Counted from the first letter of the stretch, positions 26,969 through 33,905 are shown. The stretch: 64,000 nt of DNA from Bacteroidales bacterium (GCA_017502125.1 JAFVVN010000016.1:62001-126000), one strand, 5' to 3'. Notes: generated from the sequence alone by a model not told the origin. Numbers and translations: made by a program.

Positions 26969-27913
26969 TCAGTTCATTTTCGGAGTAATATATTTCTTTG
27001 ACACCACTATTCTGTCTTTCCTGATGTAATACTCTCCGATGTGGATTATGCGCGGGTGGATCTTTCCCGGCTTGTTGTGGGAATGGAAGACGATACGCCT
27101 TTTGCCGTCGGCATCCTGGAACAGAGCATGGTGGCCGACTCCTTCGAGACCTTCATGGAACTGGAGAATGGGATTGCCATCATATTTCACCCATGGCCCC
27201 TCTGGAGAAGCTGCTGTCGCAACTCCGACTCCGTATGCAGGGCTCTCATAGCTATTGGCGGAATATGTCATATAGTAGGTCCCGTTGTGCTCGATCACAA
27301 AAGGTCCTTCATTCACAGACGGCCATACCTTCTCCCACTCCTGGTCCATGCCAATGCAGAATTTTTCGGAACCTGGGACGATGCTAGTCAGGTCGTCCTG
27401 AAGGCGGGCCATCCATATTTCGTTTCCAGCATTGAAGTGAACCCAATATATGTAGGCATCGCCGTTCTTATCGATGAACAGGTGGTTATCTATGCCTCTG
27501 TGTCTGCGCATCGGCCCCTGGACTGTCTGCTTGAAAGGTCCTAGCGGAGAGTCTGACTCTGCGGCACAGATGTGCTCCTGGGACGAATAATACATTATAT
27601 ATCTGTCGCCGACATGATAGACCTCGGGAGCCCAGAACCAATAGTTGCCGTAGGAGTCGTCCTTGTGAAGAGCGAGATGCGTATTATCTCCTTCCGGCCA
27701 GCTCCACGTCTTCATGTCCTTGGAAACCACCACGGTAATTCCGTTGTCGCTTCCGGTGCCGTATAGGTAGTAGAGTCCGTCTTCATAGAGAATGAAGGGA
27801 TCAGCAAAGGGAATAACCTTTTCTGTTCCATCCTTTGAAGATTTGTCATGCTCCTGAGCATATACCGACATGGCAGTCAGGAGCGCAACAACAAACATAG
27901 CTAATCTATTCAT
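26969..27913 (-). CDS. GH43-family hydrolase, first gene of leftward operon
   Basis: A 314-residue exported protein (signal MNRLAMFVVALLTAMSVYAQ). The GH43 triad is visible: Asp in IPFADPFILYEDGLYYLYG, Asp in HRGIDNHLFIDKNGDAYIYW and Glu in NEGPFVIEHNGTYYMTYSAN, then YGVGVATAASPEGPW. It is a compact single-domain enzyme. It starts the seven-gene block and has a TATTTTTG -7 box about 40 bp upstream and a LacI-type operator at 27990-28003, linking it to the regulator 20 kb away. The linkage cleaved is not predictable; together with the three other propeller enzymes it suggests several different furanoside or pentoside bonds in the substrate. Confidence 0.87.
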   Translation of the reverse strand: MNRLAMFVVALLTAMSVYAQEHDKSSKDGTEKVIPFADPFILYEDGLYYLYGTGSDNGITVVVSKDMKTWSWPEGDNTHLALHKDDSYGNYWFWAPEVYHVGDRYIMYYSSQEHICAAESDSPLGPFKQTVQGPMRRHRGIDNHLFIDKNGDAYIYWVHFNAGNEIWMARLQDDLTSIVPGSEKFCIGMDQEWEKVWPSVNEGPFVIEHNGTYYMTYSANSYESPAYGVGVATAASPEGPWVKYDGNPILQFHEGLEGVGHHALFQDADGKRRIVFHSHNKPGKIHPRIIHIGEYYIRKDRIVVSKKYITPKMN

Positions 27914-27950
27914 TTATAGTGCGTTTTGAGCTTTATGTGGCATTCGGAAA

Positions 27951-27958
27951 CAAAAATA
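27951..27958 (-). promoter_or_regulatory. -7 box of the leftward enzyme operon
   Basis: CAAAAATA on the plus strand is TATTTTTG on the minus strand, matching TAnnTTTG. It lies 38 bp upstream of the GH43 start codon. No exact TTTG -33 partner is seen at the usual spacing; instead the LacI-type operator lies 31 bp further upstream. Confidence 0.6.
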
Positions 27959-27989
27959 CAACATTATTATCGATTTAAAAAATAAAACA

Positions 27990-28003
27990 CTAAATCGTTT
28001 TAG
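27990..28003. promoter_or_regulatory. LacI-type operator, site C (upstream of GH43 operon)
   Basis: CTAAATCGTTTTAG is palindromic at 12 of 14 positions around a central CG. Sites A (7410-7423) and B (7534-7547) are near-identical. It lies just upstream of where the -33 element should be, a position that would allow either activation or repression. Confidence 0.65.
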
Positions 28004-28166
28004 TAAATATTTGAATTCATCTGGTATCAGGACCTTAAAGTTCAAGATCTGTAAACAAATTTCAGGGCTACTCAAGGCGGGATGAATACAGCCTCACCAA
28101 CATCATTAGGGCGCAATAGGGACCGTCATCCATTAGAACATGCCCATGCCGGAGATACAAACAAGT

Positions 28167-28201
28167 TGTCCCGGAAGAATCGGCCGATTCTTCCAGGACA
28201 A
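28167..28201. terminator. Near-perfect palindrome downstream of ahcY, probable bidirectional terminator
   Basis: GGAAGAATCGG (28173-28183) and CCGATTCTTCC (28184-28194) form a perfect 22-bp palindrome with no spacer. After one mismatch the symmetry continues for six more pairs (28166-28171 with 28196-28201). It lies about 140 bp past the stop of the SAH hydrolase gene. No strong T-run follows on either strand, so a terminator role is not certain. The rest of the 421-bp gap 27914-28334 shows only the promoter and operator of the GH43 operon. Confidence 0.45.
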
Positions 28202-28334
28202 CTCCATTATCATTACACACCCGAAGCACCTTTGCCTGCCGCATCTTCAGACATGGAACAGGGTTCTATAAGATGAGGATCACTCAGCTTGTATACAATC
28301 CACCTGATCGGGCTGTTTCCGGACTATTCTCATA

Positions 28335-29588
28335 CTACTCTCCGAAGAGATAGCGGTGCTGCTCCGGAGTCAGGGTATCGATTTCGCAGCCCCAGTAGGT
28401 CAGCTTTCGACGGGCCACGTCCTGGTCGATCTCGAGAGGGACATCGTTGACCATCTGTCCCGGCTCGCGCGCGATGGTTTCGCGATTATCCACAAGGTAC
28501 TTTGCACTGAGAGCCTGGATGGCAAATGACATATCCATGATTTCAGCCGGATGACCGTCACCCGCCGCGAGATTCACAAGGCGTCCTTCTGCAATGATGT
28601 AGATCTTGTTGCCGTTCTCGAGTGTGTAACCTATGATGTTCCTGCGGGCCGGCTTGACCTCCTTGGCCATCTGACGAAGTCCTGCCACGTCCACTTCACA
28701 GTCGAAATGTCCGGCGTTGCAGCATATGGCTCCATCCTTCATCTTCATGAAATGGTCCTTTGTTATGACACCGTCGCAGCCTGTAACAGTAACGAATATA
28801 TCACCTTCTGCTGCTGCATGCTCCATCTTCATCACCTTGAATCCGTCCATGACAGCCTCCATCGCCTTTATCGGATCCACCTCGGTCACTATGACCTCGG
28901 CACCCAGACCCTTGGCACGCATAGCCACGCCCTTGCCGCACCAGCCATAACCGGCCACGACAACATTCTTTCCGGCCACGATGAGGTTCGTGGTTCTGTT
29001 GATTCCGTCCCAGACAGACTGGCCTGTACCGTAACGGTTATCGAACAGGTGCTTGCAGTCGGCATTGTTGACAAGCATCATCGGGAACTTCAATGCTCCC
29101 GCCTTGTTGAGCTGGACAAGTCTGAGGATACCTGTGGTGGTCTCCTCACAGCCGCCAATAACATTCGGGATAAGTTCCTTATACTCCGTGTGCATCAGAT
29201 TGACAAGGTCACCGCCATCGTCTATGATGATGTTAGGACCCACCTCCAGCACTCGCCTGATGTGCTCCTCATACTCCTCTGGAGTGGCATCATACCATGC
29301 AAAGACATTGAGTCCTGCCTCGACAAGAGCCGCCGCGACATCGTCCTGAGTGGACAGAGGATTGCTTCCTGTCACATACATCTCGGCTCCACCCGCCGCA
29401 AGCACTTCGCAGAGATAAGCTGTCTTCGCTTCCAGATGCACCGAAAGCGCCACCTTGAGTCCCTTGAACGGAAGGGTGTTTCTGAATTCCTCTTCCAGAC
29501 CGCTCAGAAGAGGCATATGATGCCTCACCCAGTCGATCTTCAGTCTTCCTTCCTGCCAAAGCTGCGGATTTCTTATTTCACTTGCCAT
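28335..29588 (-). CDS. ahcY: S-adenosyl-L-homocysteine hydrolase, short form
   Basis: A 417-residue cytoplasmic NAD-dependent enzyme that splits S-adenosylhomocysteine to adenosine and homocysteine, relieving product inhibition of methyltransferases. Seen are the substrate-domain text LSVHLEAKTAYLCEVLAAGG, GGCEETTTGILRL, the Rossmann loop VVVAGYGWCGKGVAMRAKG, and the tail ending in Tyr/Phe (EQHRYLFGE). It lacks the ~40-residue insertion of the ~470-residue enzymes and resembles archaeal/Thermotoga-length members, one of which (from Methanocaldococcus) prefers S-inosylhomocysteine. It stands alone leftward, divergent from comF, with a TATCTTTG -7 box at 29697-29704, an 18-bp inverted repeat beside it, and a foldable ~100-nt leader. 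Confidence 0.93.
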   Translation of the reverse strand: MASEIRNPQLWQEGRLKIDWVRHHMPLLSGLEEEFRNTLPFKGLKVALSVHLEAKTAYLCEVLAAGGAEMYVTGSNPLSTQDDVAAALVEAGLNVFAWYDATPEEYEEHIRRVLEVGPNIIIDDGGDLVNLMHTEYKELIPNVIGGCEETTTGILRLVQLNKAGALKFPMMLVNNADCKHLFDNRYGTGQSVWDGINRTTNLIVAGKNVVVAGYGWCGKGVAMRAKGLGAEVIVTEVDPIKAMEAVMDGFKVMKMEHAAAEGDIFVTVTGCDGVITKDHFMKMKDGAICCNAGHFDCEVDVAGLRQMAKEVKPARRNIIGYTLENGNKIYIIAEGRLVNLAAGDGHPAEIMDMSFAIQALSAKYLVDNRETIAREPGQMVNDVPLEIDQDVARRKLTYWGCEIDTLTPEQHRYLFGE

Positions 29589-29630
29589 ATGTCTGTCAAT
29601 TTATCTTCTATTTAAAACATTTATTATGCT

Positions 29631-29691
29631 GCTTGGAACTGCGTTTTCATCGCATTGTGATTCATATAAAATGCTCCGTGAGCCTCCAAGC
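29631..29691 (-). ncRNA. Candidate structured 5' leader of ahcY mRNA
   Basis: On the minus strand, GCTTGGA (29691-29685) pairs perfectly with TCCAAGC (29637-29631), enclosing smaller possible hairpins: GCTC-ACG-GAGC, GCATT/AATGC and TGCG/CGCA, some of which share bases and would compete. The -7 box at 29697-29704 places the transcription start near 29690, so the mRNA would begin with the closing helix. About 43 nt separate the helix from the ATG. I do not recognise a known SAM or SAH riboswitch consensus here. A ligand-sensing or RNA-stability role is a hypothesis. Confidence 0.35.
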
Positions 29692-29696
29692 GGACA

Positions 29697-29725
29697 CAAA
29701 GATAGACACTAAAATTTATTTTAGT
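29697..29725 (-). promoter_or_regulatory. ahcY promoter with overlapping inverted-repeat operator
   Basis: CAAAGATA at 29697-29704 reads TATCTTTG on the minus strand, a match to TAnnTTTG. Directly upstream, ACTAAAAT-TT-ATTTTAGT (29708-29725) is a perfect 8-bp inverted repeat with a 2-bp spacer. It fills the spacer between the -7 box and the expected -33 region, which is a typical repressor position. The regulator is unknown. Confidence 0.55.
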
Positions 29726-29815
29726 CCCTATAAAAAAATTTATCATACGAATTTCGCCACATTTTTCTCTTTTTATATCACTCCTTCCCCAAATCTCCAT
29801 ACATTAAAAGCAAAA

Positions 29816-30688
29816 ATGGAAGAGATAACGGAATTTCAGACCAAGATTTACATGGTCAGAGGGCTTCGCGCCGCGATGGATATCATATTACCCAGAACCT
29901 GTGCGGTCTGCGGAAGGACGCTCAACCTGGATGAGAGGCATCTTTGTCTGCCCTGTCTGGCAGAACTTCCTCTTACATATTTCTGGGAAAGGGATCACAA
30001 CACAATGGCGGACAAATTCAATGACAAGATGGAGGAGGGGATGAATCTGCGGTCTGAAGACGGGAAAAATGAAAGGTATGCATATGCTGCGTCCTTATTC
30101 TTCTACGACGGTCAAGGGAACTACAGGCACATTCCCCATCGCCTTAAATATCAAGGAGATATCACGATAGGAAGATATTTCGCAGGCATGCTCGGAAGAA
30201 AACTCGGACAGGCCGGACATTTCATGGATGTGGATCTGGTCATACCGGTCCCTCTTCACTGGACAAGAAGGTGGAAGAGGGGTTATAACCAGGCCGAGGT
30301 GATTGCAGAAGAGATTGCCCGTGAACTGGGGGCTCCCCTGCGGACTGACATTCTGAGGCGACGACGCCGCACACGCACTCAGACCAAGGTGGGCCCGGGA
30401 GAGAAATCTGCCAATGTCAGAGGTGCATTCAATGCAAGGCTACCTGTCGACATGAAGATGGGGAACGCTGGTTCTGATGATGCCGCAGAGCCTTGCATGG
30501 GTGCCGCTGAAGTTCGCTTGGATGCCCCAGAAGTTCGCTTGAATGCCGCATACAGGCACATCCTGCTTGTGGACGATGTATTCACTTCCGGCAGCACCCT
30601 TTTCGCCTGCTTCACGGCCTTGCGGACTGTCTTCCCGCCCTCCGTCCGCATCAGCGTCGCCACACTGGCGTTTGTGGGAGGGGCATAG
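29816..30688 (+). CDS. comF: ComF-family phosphoribosyltransferase-like protein
   Basis: A 290-residue cytoplasmic protein. The N-terminal zinc ribbon is visible (Cys29, Cys32, Cys44, Cys47 in RTCAVCGRTLN and HLCLPCLAELP), and the PRPP-binding loop near the end is ILLVDDVFTSGSTLFACF. ComF proteins take part in DNA uptake in competent bacteria; the role in Bacteroidota is not established. The ATG at 29816 is chosen because the protein then begins just before the zinc ribbon; the frame is open upstream across the ahcY regulatory region but that part looks non-coding. An insertion before the PRPP loop contains an in-frame 21-bp tandem duplication (30503-30523, 30524-30544). The last 111 bp (30578-30688) recur downstream at module boundaries. 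Confidence 0.85.
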   Translation: MEEITEFQTKIYMVRGLRAAMDIILPRTCAVCGRTLNLDERHLCLPCLAELPLTYFWERDHNTMADKFNDKMEEGMNLRSEDGKNERYAYAASLFFYDGQGNYRHIPHRLKYQGDITIGRYFAGMLGRKLGQAGHFMDVDLVIPVPLHWTRRWKRGYNQAEVIAEEIARELGAPLRTDILRRRRRTRTQTKVGPGEKSANVRGAFNARLPVDMKMGNAGSDDAAEPCMGAAEVRLDAPEVRLNAAYRHILLVDDVFTSGSTLFACFTALRTVFPPSVRISVATLAFVGGA

Positions 30689-30742
30689 GACTTTCTTATT
30701 AGAAACAAGATGGTCAAATATATAGCATAATTCAAAAACGTT

Positions 30743-31648
30743 ATGAAAACTGAACAAATCAGAGGAGAAGTTACAATCGAGCTGTCAAAAATTGAGGAGC
30801 GAATATTTACTATAAGGGGCAAGCAAGTGATGATTGATAAGGATCTGGCCCTGCTATATGGAGTAGAGACCAAACGATTGAATGAACAGGTAAAGAGAAA
30901 TATAGAGAGATTCCCTGAGGATTTTATGTTCCAGTTGACTATGGAGGAATGTTTAAGGTCGCAATTTGCGACCTTAAACCAGGCACAAGGTCAACATTTA
31001 AAATATTTGCCCTATGCATTCACAGAAAATGGTATTGCAATGTTAAGCAGTGTTTTGAGAAGCGAGACCGCTATTGCAGTAAATATCAAAATCATGCGAA
31101 CTTTCTCCCAGATAAGAAAATCTGTATACAAGGATTCTAATCTGTCAAATCGTGTGGAGTTAATAGAATACAATATGTCAGATATGAGGAGACTGCTCAT
31201 TGAAACTACAGATAAAGTAGACTCTATTTTTGAGAGCATGAAAGGCACATCTATATTACCAATCCAAGGAATTTTCTTCGATGGACAGATATTTGACGCA
31301 TATACATTTGTATCCGATCTTATCCGGAAGGCCATCAGACGAATTGTACTGATCGATAATTATATAGACGACACTGTTCTGACACTTCTCGATAAGAGAT
31401 TTCCAGATGTGACAGCTACTTTATACACGGGAAAACTATCTAAGACGGTACAGTTGGATATTTCCAAGCACAACTCGCAATATGCTCCAATAGAAATCAA
31501 GACATTCGATAAAGCCCACGACAGATTTCTAATAATTGATGACGATGTATATCTGATCGGCGCATCCATCAAAGACCTTGGCAAGAAATGGTTTGGCTTC
31601 ACACGAATGGAGAATACTGATGCTGACGAACTAATCGGACGGATATAA
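30743..31648 (+). CDS. ORF6N-domain protein
   Basis: A 301-residue protein. Residues ~14-100 match the ORF6N/KilA-N-type DNA-binding domain common in phage and mobile elements (MIDKDLALLYGVETKRLNEQ, then RNIERFPEDFMFQLT and YAFTENGIAMLSSVL). The middle is helical and probably coiled. The C-terminal third (TFVSDLIRKAIRRIVLIDNY ... KAHDRFLIIDDDVYLIGASI) resembles one phospholipase-D-like half with an H-D-R-F variant of the HKD motif. Such proteins are common in Bacteroidota accessory DNA; function is not known. It occupies the first module behind comF and is followed by a degenerate copy of the comF 3' end at 31683-31742. Confidence 0.8.
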   Translation: MKTEQIRGEVTIELSKIEERIFTIRGKQVMIDKDLALLYGVETKRLNEQVKRNIERFPEDFMFQLTMEECLRSQFATLNQAQGQHLKYLPYAFTENGIAMLSSVLRSETAIAVNIKIMRTFSQIRKSVYKDSNLSNRVELIEYNMSDMRRLLIETTDKVDSIFESMKGTSILPIQGIFFDGQIFDAYTFVSDLIRKAIRRIVLIDNYIDDTVLTLLDKRFPDVTATLYTGKLSKTVQLDISKHNSQYAPIEIKTFDKAHDRFLIIDDDVYLIGASIKDLGKKWFGFTRMENTDADELIGRI

Positions 31649-31682
31649 TGATTGCCGGTCAATCAGGCAATGACAACGCGAT

Positions 31683-31742
31683 GTATTCCTTACAACAGTC
31701 CGCATCAGCGTTGCTACACTGGGGTTTGTAGGACGGGCGTAG
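31683..31742 (+). repeat. Degenerate, internally deleted copy of the comF 3' end
   Basis: Begins GTATTC like the comF segment at 30578, loses the middle, then from 31698 follows the last 45 bp of comF to its TAG. In the comF frame it reads VRISVATLGFVGRA-stop; most differences from comF are synonymous, which suggests descent from a real comF allele rather than random similarity. Confidence 0.75.
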
Positions 31743-31906
31743 GCACCATTCGGGTGCCTGTCCATGAAAAGGGCGATTCTGGTGGACAGACCCTGACTGA
31801 GATAGACTCTATAGGCTGAACTAAGGGCACAAAGCAGCGGAGCGAGCCCTTCGGCGTGGCTCGCGCAGTTTGCTTTGAGCGGCTGGCCGGCATATTTGCC
31901 AGCCGC
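31741..31906. repeat. Hairpin cluster with REP-like palindrome
   Basis: Three inverted repeats follow one another: AGGCACC-ATTCG-GGTGCCT (31741-31759), GCGAGCC/GGCTCGC (31842-31848, 31858-31864) and GCGGCTGGC/GCCAGCCGC (31879-31887, 31898-31906; 10-nt loop). The last resembles sequence after the tRNA-Leu gene near 37860-37925. They stand upstream of the RAYT gene, whose relatives act on such palindromes. No gene is seen in 31649-32115. Confidence 0.5.
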
Positions 31907-31946
31907 GTTGCCTGCTGACCAAGCATCCGGTATCACCAACGCGAAC

Positions 31947-32077
31947 TGGCCAGGAAAACAGGCTTATTTCTGGTCATCTAGGAAGATGTCTGAATGGAGG
32001 CCAGAAATTCTGGCTTTTTTATGGCCGACGAAGATTGAAGGTAGCCCGTGGCCAAGAAAAGGGCCATTTTTATGGCC
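31947..32077. repeat. Three degenerate 51-bp tandem repeats upstream of the RAYT gene
   Basis: Units begin near 31947, 31998 and 32049, each with GGCCA, an A-rich stretch, GGC(C/T), a T-run and TGG(C/T)C. Units 2 and 3 also form short hairpins (32000-32014 followed by six T; 32062-32077). They end 38 bp before the RAYT start codon. Confidence 0.5.
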
Positions 32078-32115
32078 ACTCAATAGAATTTAAGGATGAT
32101 TAAATATAAATATTT

Positions 32116-33048
32116 ATGAAGAAGGATTTTAGTGCTCTGAGTTTTTCGGAGAAGGAGAGAGTTTGTGAAAGTATATTTATCTGCCATGGACCATATTGGC
32201 ATATCTATACTGACGGAACAAAGATGCAGAACATTTTCTGCTGTGAAGATGACTTCAAGACCGCCATGTGGATTCTCGCTGCCAGCATGCATATGTTAAA
32301 AGGGGTGCGGGTCATCACCTTTGAATTGATGGGCAATCACGTCCACCTTATCTTGGCAGGACAACGTGATGATTGCATTAAAGCATTTGATCTGTTTGCA
32401 GCAAGACTCAGGCTGGTGTTCCCCAAAAGACAACGTACCATCGACTGGAGCAAGTTTAAAATGGATATTCTGCCTATCGAAAGCCTTCAGGCGCTGCGCA
32501 ATGAAATCATATATGTCAACCGCAATGCTTTTGTCGCCAACCCGGAATACACACCTGATTCGTACCCTTGGGGAGGAGGTTGTGCATATTTCTGTCCTTG
32601 GCTGAAACATCTGACAACCACACCATTAGGGGAATTACCGATCCTGACCCAAAGGGCCATGCTCCACACAAAGAAAATCGAGCCACTCGCGGATTTAAGA
32701 GTAATCGGTTCAATGCCTTTCATCCCATCCTTCTGCGATATCAGTCTCGGAGAAAGCATCTTCAGAGATGCCCGAAGTTATTTCAACTCACTCACCCGCA
32801 ATGCCGAAGCATTCAGCCAGATCGCATCACGACTCAAAGACTCCATCTTCCTGACCGACGAGGAACTCTACTCGGTCATCTGCTCACATATCAGCAAGGA
32901 GTACTCAGTCAAGTCACCCTCGCAACTCAACGCCCAACAAAAGATCGACACCGCCCGCCAGATGCACTTCGGCTACAACGCCTCCAACCAGCAACTCAGA
33001 AGAATGCTCCGGATGGAACTGTCAATCCTGGAGGAACTTTTTCCATAA
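32116..33048 (+). CDS. REP-associated tyrosine transposase (RAYT, Y1/HUH type)
   Basis: A 310-residue protein with the IS200-like Y1 transposase fold. The HUH motif is GNHVHLIL (His75, His77), and the probable catalytic tyrosine is Tyr133 in NEIIYVNRNAF, followed by NPEYTPDSYPWGG, a usual RAYT pattern. The remaining 150 residues form a helical C-terminal domain (SLGESIFRDARSYFNSLTRN). RAYTs are single-copy, chromosomal relatives of IS200 transposases that cut and move REP palindromes. There are no IS ends around it. It lies in the second module behind comF, preceded by hairpins and tandem repeats that could be its substrate. It is intact. Confidence 0.82.
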   Translation: MKKDFSALSFSEKERVCESIFICHGPYWHIYTDGTKMQNIFCCEDDFKTAMWILAASMHMLKGVRVITFELMGNHVHLILAGQRDDCIKAFDLFAARLRLVFPKRQRTIDWSKFKMDILPIESLQALRNEIIYVNRNAFVANPEYTPDSYPWGGGCAYFCPWLKHLTTTPLGELPILTQRAMLHTKKIEPLADLRVIGSMPFIPSFCDISLGESIFRDARSYFNSLTRNAEAFSQIASRLKDSIFLTDEELYSVICSHISKEYSVKSPSQLNAQQKIDTARQMHFGYNASNQQLRRMLRMELSILEELFP

Positions 33049-33061
33049 GCCACTCTCCATA

Positions 33062-33073
33062 GGAAGGGCGTAG
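33062..33073 (+). repeat. Possible 12-bp remnant of the comF 3' terminus
   Basis: GGAAGGGCGTAG resembles the last 12 bp of comF copies (GGAGGGGCGTAG) and lies between the RAYT gene and the first toxin-antitoxin promoter, where a module boundary is expected. It is short, so chance is possible. Confidence 0.35.
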
Positions 33074-33100
33074 AATTAGATGTTATTTTATGGCATATGT

Positions 33101-33131
33101 ATTGCATTTTGATATCATTTATATATCTTTG
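33101..33131 (+). promoter_or_regulatory. Promoter of toxin-antitoxin pair 1
   Basis: ATTG (33101-33104), 19-bp spacer, TATCTTTG (33124-33131), then the antitoxin ATG at 33149. Confidence 0.6.
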
Positions 33132-33148
33132 CGTAAAATGATATGACT

Positions 33149-33442
33149 ATGGGACAGACAGCAACGACCATCAGAATAGACGCGGAACTGAAAGCGGAAT
33201 TCGACAAACTATGCGACGAATTCGGAATGAGCGCGAACACTGCATTTAATATATATGTAAAGACTGTCGTGCGTCAAAGAAGGATTCCTTTCCAGATTGA
33301 GGCAGACCCGGTTGATGAGGTGATGGAGAGAGGACGAAGAGCCTTTTACGAGATGCGCAGAATCGCTGCAGAAAACGGCACAGCAGGCATGAGCATTGAG
33401 GAAATTAACGAGGAGATAAGATTGGCAAGAGAGGGAAAATAA
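33149..33442 (+). CDS. RelB/DinJ-family antitoxin, pair 1
   Basis: A 97-residue protein. The ribbon-helix-helix start MGQTATTIRIDAELKAEFDK and LCDEFGMSANTAFNIYVKTV are typical of RelB/DinJ antitoxins; the C-terminal EINEEIRLAREGK would wrap the toxin. I chose the ATG at 33149 rather than an in-frame ATG six bases earlier because the pair-2 homologue begins at the same MGQ. It binds and neutralises the PIN toxin encoded 1 bp downstream and probably represses its own promoter at 33101-33131. TGCA-rich sequence around that promoter could be the operator. Confidence 0.85.
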   Translation: MGQTATTIRIDAELKAEFDKLCDEFGMSANTAFNIYVKTVVRQRRIPFQIEADPVDEVMERGRRAFYEMRRIAAENGTAGMSIEEINEEIRLAREGK

Positions 33443-33443
33443 C

Positions 33444-33905
33444 ATGAAGATTTATGCCGTCATCGACACTAATGTCATAATATCCGCCTTACTTTCCCGC
33501 CATCAGGACTCAGCAACGGTAAAGGTACTTGACCATCTCTATAACAGGACCATTATCCCCATCTATAATGATGATATATTAGATGAGTACACTGCCGTGT
33601 TGAGAAGGCCGAAATTCAATTTTTCAGAAAGGACAATCAACGCCACCATAGAGGCAATAAGGAAAGGAGGAGTAAGGTCTGACAGACTCAACAGCGACGA
33701 AGAATTACCAGACCCTAAGGACATCGTCTTTTACGAGGTCACCCTCTCTGTGAAAGACTCGTACCTTGTAACCGGCAACATAAAGCATTTCCCAAAGAAG
33801 CCATTCGTGGTGACTCCTGCCGAAATGCTGCAGATCATCCAGAAGATGAAATCACCAAAGACCGGTCTGCTTTCGGAGCCCCAGGCAAGGTACGGAAAGA
33901 AGTGA
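33444..33905 (+). CDS. PIN-domain toxin, pair 1
   Basis: A 153-residue putative ribonuclease toxin of the PIN family. Acidic metal-binding residues expected of PIN nucleases are present: Asp8 in YAVIDTNVIISALL, Glu48 in ILDEYTAVL and Asp93 in ELPDPKDIVFYEV, followed by VTGNIKHFPKKPFVVTPAEM. The start lies 1 bp after the antitoxin stop, so translation is coupled. Pairing of RelB-type antitoxin with a PIN toxin, instead of a RelE fold, is known in Bacteroidota annotations. Its last ~140 bp are almost identical in DNA to those of the pair-2 toxin, although the upstream halves are clearly diverged. Confidence 0.85.
   Translation: MKIYAVIDTNVIISALLSRHQDSATVKVLDHLYNRTIIPIYNDDILDEYTAVLRRPKFNFSERTINATIEAIRKGGVRSDRLNSDEELPDPKDIVFYEVTLSVKDSYLVTGNIKHFPKKPFVVTPAEMLQIIQKMKSPKTGLLSEPQARYGKK

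Noticed and set aside
28551..29615. Long rightward open frame opposite the SAH hydrolase gene
   Set aside because: It is an antisense shadow of a highly conserved gene on the other strand; its translation shows no family features and no promoter or start signal.
29631..29691. Known SAM or SAH riboswitch class in the ahcY leader
   Set aside because: I could not match the helix order or conserved loop bases to any class I know, so it is reported only as an unclassified structured leader.
29582..29815. In-frame upstream extension of comF
   Set aside because: It overlaps the ahcY start, leader and promoter, and its translation is low in complexity and unlike ComF; the protein begins naturally at 29816.
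32116..33048. IS200/IS605 insertion sequence
   Set aside because: The protein has RAYT features, there is no TnpB and no defined left and right ends; it appears to be a resident single gene.
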